Shown one piece after another: positions 54,424-62,371 of a stretch of DNA of 64,000 nucleotides (the first letter of the stretch is position 1; each line of letters begins with the position of its first letter). The translations under genes and the position numbers were made by a program. The notes under the pieces are model-generated. The model did no database searches. It was not told the origin of the DNA and was given only the letters and a program-made list of their open reading frames with translations. This DNA is from Propionibacteriaceae bacterium (GTDB lineage: Bacteria > Actinomycetota > Actinomycetes > Propionibacteriales > Propionibacteriaceae): the NCBI GenBank assembly GCA_031261485.1, contig JAISJO010000014.1, forward strand, positions 1 through 64,000, read 5' to 3'.

Positions 54424-55041
54424 GTGAGAGTTCACATCGTTTTTGCGCACCCGAGTGCTGCGTCGTTCACCCGTTCCGTTCTGAATTCGTTCACACTTGG
54501 GCTGGCCGCTGCTGGGCACACGTTCACTGTCTCCGATTTGTACGCCATGGGCTTCTCGCCTGTGCTGACCCAGGCAGAGTATCAACGCGAGTCAACACAT
54601 GAAGTCGCGTCGCCTGTGCCCGCCGATGTGGCAGCCGAGCAGGCCAAACTGAATGCCGCCGATGCGTGGGTGTTCATCTATCCCGTGTGGTGGACGGACT
54701 GCCCGGCCATACTCAAGGGGTGGTTCGACCGCGTGTGGACGGTTGGGTACGCGCATCATTCGTCGGCGATGCCTCAGGCCGAGCACGCGCTCGTGTTGTG
54801 TACAGCGGGACACGCTGCCGAGTATCTTCGCGGTATGGGCTTCTGGCCCGCGATGGAGACGGTCATGCTGGGTGACCGCATCGCCAACCGTGCCAAGACC
54901 AGGCAGTTCGTGGTGTTCGACGGTTCGGAAGCGGTTGACGCCGAGACATGGAAAACACGCAAAGCAGAACATCTGGCAATGGCTATGCAACTAGGCCTTG
55001 ACCTGGGTCTTTCTCGTCCGACGATTTCACGCCCCTGGTGA
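54424..55041 (+). CDS. NAD(P)H:quinone oxidoreductase, flavodoxin-like fold
   Basis: A protein of 205 residues, GTG start with AAGGA upstream. It has the flavodoxin_2 pattern of KefF, MdaB and NQO proteins: VHIVFAHPSAASFTRSVL binds FMN/FAD phosphate, and AWVFIYPVWWTDCPAILKGWFDRVW is the second signature. It probably reduces quinones or nitro compounds by two electrons. It is convergent with the DUF3791/DUF3990 module. Confidence 0.88.
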   Translation: MRVHIVFAHPSAASFTRSVLNSFTLGLAAAGHTFTVSDLYAMGFSPVLTQAEYQRESTHEVASPVPADVAAEQAKLNAADAWVFIYPVWWTDCPAILKGWFDRVWTVGYAHHSSAMPQAEHALVLCTAGHAAEYLRGMGFWPAMETVMLGDRIANRAKTRQFVVFDGSEAVDAETWKTRKAEHLAMAMQLGLDLGLSRPTISRPW

Positions 55042-55075
55042 TGATCGACGGGTAATTGAGTAGCCGGTCCCAACC

Positions 55076-55312
55076 TCACAGGCGAGGGTCTTGCGGGTCT
55101 TGAATGTCGGTCATGCGCGCGTCGATGTCAGCGAAAGCATTGGTGAGCGCTTCTTGGTGGTACATCTCGTAGTTACCCTGAATATACTCAGTAATGTTTC
55201 TTGTGTCCCATTCGGCGAGCACTTGGGCGGGAGTCGCCTGACGATGACGGGCATAATGCTCCAAGAGGTACAGGAAGAACTCCGTGTGGGCGGGAAGTTT
55301 ATGGGCGTACAT
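55076..55312 (-). CDS. DUF3791-like small protein
   Basis: A protein of 78 residues from ATG 55312, with GGGAGA upstream; a longer frame to 55357 would overlap the previous gene by 59 bases. The pattern FFLYLLEHYARHRQ, then ITEYIQGNYEMYHQEALTNAFADIDA, fits DUF3791, a family usually encoded beside DUF3990 genes. It is probably the antitoxin-like partner in the module. It is the last gene of the leftward group. Confidence 0.65.
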   Translation of the reverse strand: MYAHKLPAHTEFFLYLLEHYARHRQATPAQVLAEWDTRNITEYIQGNYEMYHQEALTNAFADIDARMTDIQDPQDPRL

Positions 55313-55562
55313 ATAGACTGTCTCCCAAAATGTACGTTGACAAGCGCGGATCCCCATTTGCTATCTCACAGTCGAACATGTCGATGATGACGAGGGGAGA
55401 TTCATGCCACAGAAGTGTTTCTGAGTCGCCCAGCATGGTTCGGGTTTCAGAAGACAGGAACCGCCGCATAGCCTCATCTTCGCTCATCCCCCAATGGGTC
55501 ATCGCGTGGTCAATGACCCACTCATCGAACATGGAGAGGATTCCGGGATCAATTTCAGGCAT
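55299..55562 (-). CDS. Small protein, second DUF3791-like member
   Basis: A protein of 87 residues. The segment GMSEDEAMRRFLSS, then SETLLWHESPLVIIDMFDCEI, parallels the pattern of the DUF3791-like protein encoded next, so it is probably a distant copy. Its start overlaps the DUF3990 gene end by eight bases and its end overlaps the next start by 14. It likely belongs to the same toxin-antitoxin-like unit. Confidence 0.55.
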   Translation of the reverse strand: MPEIDPGILSMFDEWVIDHAMTHWGMSEDEAMRRFLSSETRTMLGDSETLLWHESPLVIIDMFDCEIANGDPRLSTYILGDSLYVRP

Positions 55563-56040
55563 GAGTAACCTCCACGAGGTTCAGATGAGACAGGGCATGC
55601 GCCGTCGTGAAGACGTATTGGTCTGCGAGGGTCTCGGGCTTGATAAGGGCTATCGCAGCAGGGGCGAACAGGGCTTTGTCCTCGGCTTGCATGTACTGCT
55701 GGATGACAGGAATTGTGCGGTCGTTCGCCACTGGCCCAATGACAAGGTCATATGAAGGTCCCCTGAAAGTGCCGAGTCGATGGGCAGCGACAAAATCCAG
55801 CCATTCGACTGTTGCGGTCTGAAAGTGCCTGACTCTGAGGTCGTTGGCAGACTCGTCAAAGTTGTATTGGTGGATGAGCGGAGTCGATGTCTTATGCCGC
55901 CGGGCCACTGCAAGAGCCCAGCGTCGGGCCTGACCGAAATCACTGGTGGTGTAGAAACCCTGACCAAAGTCAAGAGCCCGATTCGGCACAAGCACACGCG
56001 GTTCGTCAATGACGACGTCAGTGCCGTGGTAGAGCTTCAT
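55555..56040 (-). CDS. DUF3990 protein, putative ADP-ribosyltransferase-fold toxin
   Basis: A protein of 161 residues starting MKLYHGTDVVI, then LDFGQGFYTTSDFGQARRWAL. The YHG and FGxGFYTT motifs correspond to the NAD-binding segments of ADP-ribosyltransferase-like folds and are the hallmark of DUF3990. The next two genes encode small DUF3791-like proteins, the usual neighbours. The toxin role is inferred from fold and context. Confidence 0.75.
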   Translation of the reverse strand: MKLYHGTDVVIDEPRVLVPNRALDFGQGFYTTSDFGQARRWALAVARRHKTSTPLIHQYNFDESANDLRVRHFQTATVEWLDFVAAHRLGTFRGPSYDLVIGPVANDRTIPVIQQYMQAEDKALFAPAAIALIKPETLADQYVFTTAHALSHLNLVEVTHA

Positions 56041-56074
56041 GGTTTCCAGTGTAGTTGGGAAGGGCCATGCCGAG

Positions 56075-56455
56075 TCACTGGATGAACCTCGTCCGGTCGG
56101 GCCACTCGCCGTTCTTGTGGCGTTCGTCCAGGACATGGACGATGAGGCGGAACGCAAGATAATCGCAGGGCACGGTGTCTCGGCGGAATGCGTTGGCGCA
56201 CTCGCGTTCCACGGTGATGCGTCCCTGCTCAATCGCCGTCCACGCCAGTTTGGCAGCGAAGTATTGTCCATTTGCCTCTTGGATGATGCCGCCGTACATA
56301 TCAAGGACATCGGCGGCAAGAGTAAAGAGGCCGTCGAGTTGATGGTCGGAGTCCTTCTCATACTCCACATTGAGGTTCACCCCGCTGTAGCGATACGCGA
56401 TGCGCCCAGGCACGTCGTCCGTACGTTTCGCGTAACCGTAATAACCAAGTCCCAT
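56075..56455 (-). CDS. Hypothetical protein upstream of the DUF3990 gene
   Basis: A protein of 126 residues, ATG 56455 (GTG 56461 also possible). It begins GLGYYGYAKRTDD and has two helical segments, one containing YGGIIQEANGQYFAAKLAWTAIEQG, and many acidic residues. No family is recognised. The spacing of 34 bases to the DUF3990 gene suggests one transcript. Confidence 0.55.
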   Translation of the reverse strand: MGLGYYGYAKRTDDVPGRIAYRYSGVNLNVEYEKDSDHQLDGLFTLAADVLDMYGGIIQEANGQYFAAKLAWTAIEQGRITVERECANAFRRDTVPCDYLAFRLIVHVLDERHKNGEWPDRTRFIQ

Positions 56456-56517
56456 AGCCACCCAACATACCGCACACCCTAGTGACCGAGACTGACTAGA
56501 CCGTCCACCTCAAGAAG

Positions 56518-56560
56518 TGTAGTGCACCCCATTTTCCGGACACTGGGCTAACTTAAGGAG
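56518..56560. mobile_element. Remnant of an IS3-family element end
   Basis: The sequence TGTAGTGCACCCCATTTTCC followed by a GGACA box resembles the terminal inverted repeat of IS3-family (IS150-like) elements, which often read TGxxxTGxACCCC...GGACA. No transposase remains on either side. It adjoins the truncated GNAT gene, consistent with a decayed insertion. Confidence 0.45.
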
Positions 56561-56809
56561 CGTGTCTGGGATGGACGGGTAGAACTGAAGGCAGTTTATG
56601 TCGACCCGCCTTTGGTTGGGCGTGGAATTGGTAGCGCTCTGCTGACCGCATTCGACCAGTGGGCGGCAGGCGCGCCTGCTTTCTTGGATGTGGCTAGGTA
56701 TAACACGCGCGCTATCGAGTTCTATCGGTGCCACGGCTTCTGTATCGTCCCCGAATCAGACTGCCTCGCTCACGGCGTGATACCGACCGTTGATATGGTC
56801 AGGCCATAG
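56552..56809 (+). pseudogene. N-terminally truncated GNAT acetyltransferase
   Basis: The frame encodes RVELKAVYVDPPLVGRGIGSALL, then ARYNTRAIEFYRCHGF. This is the C-terminal half of a GNAT acetyltransferase, including the acetyl-CoA loop GRGIGSAL. An in-frame TAA lies at 56549 and no suitable start or N-terminal half exists, and the break coincides with the IS-end-like sequence. It is read as a pseudogene, although a TTG at 56612 could in theory start a 65-residue peptide. Confidence 0.7.
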
Positions 56810-56849
56810 GGAGGCCGCCGCGCTCTGTCTGAGTTGGTGGGACTGTCCG

Positions 56850-56876
56850 TGGTATCTACTGGTATCGCATGGTATC
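56850..56876. promoter_or_regulatory. Three-iteron operator and promoter of vapBC
   Basis: TGGTATC occurs three times at an exact 10-base period (56850, 56860, 56870). One helical turn per repeat suits a ribbon-helix-helix repressor. The last copy overlaps a -10-like box TATCAT (56873-56878), whose start point would be at the vapB ATG. Confidence 0.65.
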
Positions 56877-56885
56877 ATTCTTCTC

Positions 56886-57134
56886 ATGGCGATGACACTA
56901 CGACTGCCCGATGCCCTCGAAGAAGACTTGCGCGAGCGTGCGCGGGTGACTCGACGGTCCCAGGCGTCTCTCATTGAAGAAGCATTGCAACAACTGCTGG
57001 CCCGAGAGCCCCAGAGAGAGGCTCGCTTGCCTGAACCTGCGATTCCGTACCGAGAAATGCCGCTGCTTCGAGTGGAGAATGGCATCAGTTCTCAATCGGT
57101 CCTAGATGAATTGCGAGCGGAGAGGCTGGCCTGA
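56886..57134 (+). CDS. vapB: Ribbon-helix-helix antitoxin, VapB type
   Basis: A protein of 82 residues. The first 45 residues (AMTLRLPDALEEDLRERARVTRRSQASLIEEALQQLL) form a CopG-like ribbon-helix-helix domain, and the rest is the toxin-binding tail. The start at ATG 56886 has no ribosome-binding site, and the promoter box just upstream implies a leaderless mRNA. Its stop overlaps the vapC start by one base. It is expected to neutralise VapC and to repress the operon through the TGGTATC repeats. Confidence 0.85.
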   Translation: MAMTLRLPDALEEDLRERARVTRRSQASLIEEALQQLLAREPQREARLPEPAIPYREMPLLRVENGISSQSVLDELRAERLA

Positions 57135-57568
57135 TGCGCCTCTATTTCGACACGAGCGCGTTAATCAAGAGGGTCTTAGCAGAAGAATGCAGCGGCGAGT
57201 TCGTGGCCTATGTCCGTCAGGCCCATGCGCGTGGTGACGAACTTGTGACATCGACCCTGGGCTTCATCGAAGTGGAGCGGGCGTTGCGAGCGATCGCATC
57301 GCGGGGCGGTTTGTCCGGTGGCCGGGTCATTACCGAAGCTGCCGGCGTCTCTGTGTCCGGGATAGGGGAACTGCCAATATCCACTTCAGTTGCGCGTTTG
57401 GCTCGCTGGATTGGTTCCGACGAACTCCGCACTCTCGATGCAATCCATCTTGCCTCCGCAGTGGACAATCACTGCGACACGATGGTGAGTTACGATCAAC
57501 GTCTGCTTGAGGCCAGCAGCGGCGTGGGTATGGCAGTCGCTTCACCGGGACTCGTCTTGTCATCATGA
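57134..57568 (+). CDS. vapC: PIN-domain ribonuclease toxin, VapC type
   Basis: A PIN-domain protein of 144 residues. The acidic active-site residues are visible: Asp6 in YFDTSAL, Glu in FIEVERAL, Asp in LDAIHLASA, and Asp in VSYDQRL. VapC toxins cut tRNA or rRNA when free of antitoxin. It is co-translated with vapB and directly precedes the tracrRNA of the CRISPR locus. Confidence 0.88.
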   Translation: MRLYFDTSALIKRVLAEECSGEFVAYVRQAHARGDELVTSTLGFIEVERALRAIASRGGLSGGRVITEAAGVSVSGIGELPISTSVARLARWIGSDELRTLDAIHLASAVDNHCDTMVSYDQRLLEASSGVGMAVASPGLVLSS

Positions 57569-57651
57569 CAGAACTGTGGGATGTGCTTGACCTCGCTGGT
57601 TTACCGACCGGACGGACGGTAGCGCGGGTGACGGATGGCGGTGCTGGTCTC

Positions 57652-57680
57652 TTGACACATTGCGCAGGCTGTGTTGTACT
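57652..57680 (+). promoter_or_regulatory. Promoter of the tracrRNA
   Basis: A consensus-like pair, TTGACA (57652-57657) and TGTACT (57675-57680), spaced by 17 bases. The expected start point, about seven bases downstream, is at 57687, exactly where complementarity to the CRISPR repeat begins. Confidence 0.75.
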
Positions 57681-57686
57681 TTTTGT

Positions 57687-57791
57687 GAACTGATTCTCAG
57701 TAAGCTCGGCCTCTTGTGCCGGGTTGAATGCTCCGAAGCTATTGCTTCGATTGTGCGGTCGTGGATGCCACGGCCGCACAATCATTTTCTT
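57687..57791 (+). ncRNA. tracrRNA of the type II-C CRISPR system
   Basis: Bases 57687-57701 (GAACTGATTCTCAGT) pair over 15 positions with the first 15 bases of the CRISPR repeat, with two G-U pairs. Then follow a nexus-like hairpin (57705-57723), a hairpin CGAAGC-TATT-GCTTCG (57734-57749), and a 14-bp stem with a three-base loop (57751-57781) followed by a T-rich run, which looks like a terminator. The order and the CTCAGTAAGC core match, from memory, the tracrRNA of Corynebacterium diphtheriae. The predicted RNA is about 105 bases, and its own promoter lies upstream. Confidence 0.88.
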
Positions 57792-57850
57792 GTCCGGCAC
57801 TCGTTGCGCGGTCTCCACCGTGTATTATGTCGGCACCATGGCCTAATGTT

Positions 57851-60800
57851 ATGAGCATGGACGAGACAAGCAACCACAAGCGCTACCGGATTGGCATAGA
57901 TGTCGGTCTGAACTCTGTCGGACTTGCCGCAATTGAGGTAGATAAACACGGTTCACCCATCGCAATTCTCAATGCGGTTTCCCATTTTCACGATGGGGGT
58001 GTGGATCCAAATGAATCAGACAGCAAAGACAGTCGCCTGAAGACTCGTGGAGTGGCTCGCCGACTGAGACATCGCTACGCTCACCGCAATGAACGGCTAT
58101 TGCGTGTCGATGACTTCATCCAAGGACAGGGCTGGCCCCTCGTCAGACTGGACTGCGAAGACGATCCCCTCTCAGCGTGGCGAGTCCGGGCAGCTCTCGT
58201 CTCTGGGTACATCGAGGATCCATATGCGAGAGGCCAGGCTCTCTCCATCGCATTCCGTCATATTGCCCGGCACAGAGGCTGGCGAAACCCATGGACTAGT
58301 GTCAGCAGTGCAATCGAGGCCTCGTCAGTGCCGTCGGCCAGATTCGTGGAACTGCGTCAAAGCCTTCCAGGCACTGTTTCGCTTCCCGAGAATGCCACCA
58401 CGGCTGAACTCGTGATGAGTGCTGTCGAGATTGAGCCTGGGCTCAAGCTTCGCCACGGGCGTGAAAAGAACGGAGTGCTTGGGCAACACTCTCCATTGCA
58501 AAGCGACTATGTTGCTGAGGTTCGACGTATTGTTCAGACTCAAGAATTGGGAGATTCTCTCTTCAAATCCCTATGCGATGTTCTTTTCTTTGCGGAGCGT
58601 CCTCACGTTCCCAGAGCCAGAATCGGTACTGACCCCACCACGGATAGAGAACTGCGCGCTCCACGAGCATCCGTTGGTTTTCAGCGTTTCCGAATATCGC
58701 AGGCCGTGGCCAACCTTCGGATCAGGACGGATGACGGGGCACAACTACCTTTGGCTCCTGAAGAACTTGCCCTGGCCAGAGGCTTTCTTGACGTGGCCAT
58801 AGTTCGACCCACATGGGACGAGGTGGCCGAGCACCTTGGCATCGAGTCGGAACGCCTTGTCGGGACTGCCAGTGCCTTTGCCGACGGGCAACCCTACAGC
58901 AGTCCTCCGATCAACAAGACAAATCAAGCCATTGCCGCAGATTCCTCTGCTGCTCTTCAGGAATGGTGGAGTACCGCTGACGAAATACTTCAGGACGCTC
59001 TCGTCACCTCGATCACGGACGGATTGGCAGACACTACCACCGAGGAGCAGTATGCGGGGGATTTTCTGGCTGAGCTTGTGGCAAGTGATGAAGCAGTTCT
59101 GGAGAGGCTCCAGAAAGGACTGGAAGGAGGCCGAGCCAAGTATGCTCTGACAACTCTCCGAAAGCTCAACACGGCGATGGCTGATGGAATCGATCTTCAC
59201 GCTGCTCAGCAGGCGGTATTCCCTGAAGGGTACCAAGACACGCCCACACCGATTGGGGAACCGACCGGCAGTCCCTCGGTTGATCGCGTTACTCGCCACA
59301 TTGCTCGATGGCTTGCCGCCGTCGAGAAACGTTGGGGAATTCCTCTCTCCGTGAATATTGAGAATACCCGGCAGGGCCTCGTTGGCGCCGCAGAGGCGGA
59401 TCGTATTGCGCGTTCAAGCAAGAAGTGGGCTAGGTATCGTCTGCAGAAAGTCCAAGAGATCGAGGCAATCCGAGGCCCTGGGCGAGTGTCTGACGATGAG
59501 ATCAACCGTTTCCTTGCTATCGAGCGACAGAACGGCCAATGCCTCTACTGCGAGTCTCCCATTAAATTCGTCAATGCCCAGATGGACCATATTGTTCCCC
59601 GAAAGGGCGCAGGAAGCACCTCCACAAGGAGCAATCTTGTTGCAGTCTGTGCAAGATGCAATGCAGATAAGAACAATCAGGTCTTCTCTGAGTGGGCGAA
59701 GACGTGTGGCATCCCTGGAGTCAGCGTCAAGGCCGCAGTTGATCGAGTGCACTTTTTCAACGACGATGGGGAGTTTCGAGCCCGCGAGGTTTGGCCGGGG
59801 GAAACACCTCTTGAACAAGGCCAGGCAAGGAGAAAAGCTAGAGATCGCTTCCATCAAGCAATAATTCTTCGCCTTCGCAGAACCCGAGAAGATGATCCCA
59901 TTGACAATCGAAGCATCGAATCCGTTGGATACATGGCGAATATCGTGAGGGACCGAATTCAAGGGCACTTCGGTGAAAAGGTGGTAGTTGGGACGTTCCA
60001 GGGGGCCTTGACATCCGAGGCCTGGTATGCCTCTGGACTCGCTGGCCGCGTCACCCTCGGTGGAGGCAAAGGCAAGAATCGGCTCGACCGACGCCACCAT
60101 GCAGTAGATGCATGCATCATCTCTTTCATGGAGCCTGGTGTTGCGAAGACTCTGGCGGAACGCCGTCTCCTGCGGGAGGATCAAAAAGCCACCGGCAAGG
60201 CGGAGACGTGGAAGGACCATGGTCCTCAAGGCCTCTGGGGTTCCCGCATGCTGGAACTCGCTCCTCTCATTGAGAGACACCTCGCTGAAAACAGGATCGC
60301 GGTTACGGAAAACTTGCGTTTACGCCTCGGCAACTCACGTGTTCATAAGGCCGTCAACTCCTTCAATGGGACTCGACTCAAGGACGGGATAAATGACGAG
60401 ACCCTTGGGAGAATTAGCGACGCGGAAATCCAGAAAGCGGTCGAGGCTCTGCCTAACAGAACAAGAGTCGACAAGGGCAGGACTGTCCAGTGGACCTGTG
60501 GCGGCACAACCTACTCATTGGGGGCGCAGCAGGTGATAAAGCTCACCCCTTGGCGTCTGGGTGACGCGCTGTCGGCCGACCTGATCGACAGAGCTGGTTC
60601 ACCCGCGTTGTGGTCGCAACTGACTCGCCTTGAAGACTATGACCGAAACACGGGACTTCCAGCGGATCCGCAACGAAGCATTCGCCTAAATGGAGTGACT
60701 CTGGATGCTGAAACTGAGATTTCTTTCTTTCCAGGGACAGTTGGCCTTGCTGTCGGAGATGGCTGGGCGGAATTGTCCAAGAGTGCCTTGCATCATGTGC

Positions 60801-61462
60801 GGTTCTATCGTTGGAGAGAATCAGACAATAACCCCTGGGAATATGGAATGCTGCGAGTCTATAGCCCGGACCTGCTTCACTATCAGAACCGTGATCTTTT
60901 CTCAGAGCAATGTGCGCCCATTGGTCCTTCCAGCATAAGCAGGAGAAAATCAGCACCTGGTCTTCGTAAGGCATTGGAACACCGGGTCGAGTTTTCATGC
61001 CAGTACCTGGGGTGGATGACAAAGGGTGACGAACTGGAACTGGATCTCGTAGACCCATCACCGGATACTGTCCTCGCAAACTTTCTCTCTTCCCAAGTTC
61101 CGAGTCGCGACAAGAGGAGCCTTGATATCAAACACTCTGTCGTCTTGCCTACCTATGCAGAACTTCCCGGAATCACTTTGTGGCGAGTCGCCGGGTTCGA
61201 GAGTGAGTCCCTGATAAACCTTCGCCCAAGACTCTATGCCGAGGAGGGGCTTGATGATGATGCGTCCAGGGCTGCGAAGGACGTGCTGGGCTCCAGGTCT
61301 CTTCGGATGAACGTGGGGAAACTGTTCACGAAGTTCCATCCGCGAATACTTCGCCGCACCGTGCTTGGGCACCCTCGAATGTCAAGTGTTGCGCACCTCC
61401 CCGTGACGTGGCCAGTTGCTCCAAATAATGCGACAGATGAACACCCGAGCGCAGGCGACTAA
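57851..61462 (+). CDS. cas9: CRISPR-associated endonuclease Cas9, type II-C
   Basis: A protein of 1,203 residues of the Actinomyces naeslundii Cas9 type. RuvC-I Asp17 lies in GIDVGLNSVG. The Arg-rich bridge helix (RRLRHRYAHRNERLL, near 75) and the REC lobe follow. Then come RuvC-II Glu504 in VNIENTRQG, the HNH core with His580 in QMDHIVP and Asn604, a zinc-type CLYC...CARC pair, and RuvC-III with His750 and Asp753 in RHHAVDA. The C-terminal wedge/PAM domain ends in HPRILRRTVLGHPRMSS. All nuclease residues are present. ATG 57851 was chosen because earlier in-frame starts would lie inside the tracrRNA; there is no ribosome-binding site. The cas1 start lies three bases after the stop. Confidence 0.95.
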   Translation: MSMDETSNHKRYRIGIDVGLNSVGLAAIEVDKHGSPIAILNAVSHFHDGGVDPNESDSKDSRLKTRGVARRLRHRYAHRNERLLRVDDFIQGQGWPLVRLDCEDDPLSAWRVRAALVSGYIEDPYARGQALSIAFRHIARHRGWRNPWTSVSSAIEASSVPSARFVELRQSLPGTVSLPENATTAELVMSAVEIEPGLKLRHGREKNGVLGQHSPLQSDYVAEVRRIVQTQELGDSLFKSLCDVLFFAERPHVPRARIGTDPTTDRELRAPRASVGFQRFRISQAVANLRIRTDDGAQLPLAPEELALARGFLDVAIVRPTWDEVAEHLGIESERLVGTASAFADGQPYSSPPINKTNQAIAADSSAALQEWWSTADEILQDALVTSITDGLADTTTEEQYAGDFLAELVASDEAVLERLQKGLEGGRAKYALTTLRKLNTAMADGIDLHAAQQAVFPEGYQDTPTPIGEPTGSPSVDRVTRHIARWLAAVEKRWGIPLSVNIENTRQGLVGAAEADRIARSSKKWARYRLQKVQEIEAIRGPGRVSDDEINRFLAIERQNGQCLYCESPIKFVNAQMDHIVPRKGAGSTSTRSNLVAVCARCNADKNNQVFSEWAKTCGIPGVSVKAAVDRVHFFNDDGEFRAREVWPGETPLEQGQARRKARDRFHQAIILRLRRTREDDPIDNRSIESVGYMANIVRDRIQGHFGEKVVVGTFQGALTSEAWYASGLAGRVTLGGGKGKNRLDRRHHAVDACIISFMEPGVAKTLAERRLLREDQKATGKAETWKDHGPQGLWGSRMLELAPLIERHLAENRIAVTENLRLRLGNSRVHKAVNSFNGTRLKDGINDETLGRISDAEIQKAVEALPNRTRVDKGRTVQWTCGGTTYSLGAQQVIKLTPWRLGDALSADLIDRAGSPALWSQLTRLEDYDRNTGLPADPQRSIRLNGVTLDAETEISFFPGTVGLAVGDGWAELSKSALHHVRFYRWRESDNNPWEYGMLRVYSPDLLHYQNRDLFSEQCAPIGPSSISRRKSAPGLRKALEHRVEFSCQYLGWMTKGDELELDLVDPSPDTVLANFLSSQVPSRDKRSLDIKHSVVLPTYAELPGITLWRVAGFESESLINLRPRLYAEEGLDDDASRAAKDVLGSRSLRMNVGKLFTKFHPRILRRTVLGHPRMSSVAHLPVTWPVAPNNATDEHPSAGD

Positions 61463-61465
61463 CCC

Positions 61466-62371
61466 ATGGACAACTGGCGGGTCTTGGACTTCACCTCCTT
61501 CACTGGTGAGCTTCACTATCAGCGAGGTCAGTTGGTCACGATTCGTGACGATGGGGAACGCCAGGTCGTGCCTTTGGCCGATGTGGCAACAGTACTTCTC
61601 GGCTTGAGGGTCGCCGTCGCACCGGCGGTGCTCCACCAGTTGGCCGCTTTCGATGTCATCACTCTCATTTGTGATTGGAACGGAACGCCGAGCGCCGCCA
61701 TGAACTCGTGGAGCGACCATACCCGCATTGGGGCACGCCACAAGGCCCAGTTCGAGGTGTCAGTGCCGCGCAGAAAGAATGCCTGGATGCAGATTGTACG
61801 TGCCAAAGTGGCTGGTCAGGCGGCGAATCTGAAGGTTTTCGAGCACAAAGATTGGGAGAAGCTTGCTGCGATGGTCCCTCTGGTGCGGTCTGGAGATCCG
61901 GACAATGTGGAGGCTCGCGCTGCTGGGTATTACTGGAGGCGACTCTTCGATGGGGACAAGTTCTCTCGTGTTCCTCGCGGAGAAGAAGCACGGAACGGGA
62001 TGCTCGACTATGGGTACGCGGTTCTGCGAGGCTTCGGGATCCGGTCGGTCCTTGCTGCGGGATTGTCGCCGAGTTTGGGTGTATTCCATCGCAATCGTTC
62101 CAATGCGTTCAACCTTGTCGATGATGTGATTGAGCCATTCCGCCCGGCGATTGATTACGTGGTGGCGACCACCCCTGCCGAGATGAGTTTGGCCCATCCT
62201 GCGGTGAAACACAGACTGGTGGCCGCTTCATCGCAAGTCTTTGGGCCTGATGGGTTGGCGGTGTCGGCGGTTCTCACCGACTTAGCCCAGCAACTCGGGC
62301 GGTACATGGAAGGTGACGTGGAGAAGCTGACTGTGCGCTCCTGGCCGGGCCCGACCAAGGGGACGGCATGA
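61466..62371 (+). CDS. cas1: CRISPR integrase Cas1
   Basis: The integrase subunit of spacer acquisition, 301 residues. The metal-binding residues are Glu149 (DNVEARAAGYYW), His208 (GVFHRNRSNAF) and Glu223 (DVIEPFRP). The length is typical for type II Cas1. It overlaps cas2 by four bases and lies three bases after cas9. With Cas2 it inserts new spacers at the leader end of the array to the right. Confidence 0.95.
   Translation: MDNWRVLDFTSFTGELHYQRGQLVTIRDDGERQVVPLADVATVLLGLRVAVAPAVLHQLAAFDVITLICDWNGTPSAAMNSWSDHTRIGARHKAQFEVSVPRRKNAWMQIVRAKVAGQAANLKVFEHKDWEKLAAMVPLVRSGDPDNVEARAAGYYWRRLFDGDKFSRVPRGEEARNGMLDYGYAVLRGFGIRSVLAAGLSPSLGVFHRNRSNAFNLVDDVIEPFRPAIDYVVATTPAEMSLAHPAVKHRLVAASSQVFGPDGLAVSAVLTDLAQQLGRYMEGDVEKLTVRSWPGPTKGTA

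Noticed and set aside
57728-57850. An earlier in-frame start for Cas9, adding 41 residues.
   Set aside because: The extra part would overlap the tracrRNA terminator hairpin, and the added residues are unlike the N-terminus of related Cas9 proteins.
57836-57850. Tiny open frames just before cas9 (ATG GCC TAA and ATG TTA TGA) as regulatory leader peptides.
   Set aside because: They are two codons long, without ribosome-binding sites; nothing supports translation.
61382-61741. Minus-strand frame opposite the cas9/cas1 junction as a possible anti-CRISPR or regulator gene.
   Set aside because: It has no ribosome-binding site or family resemblance and lies wholly antisense to well-supported genes.
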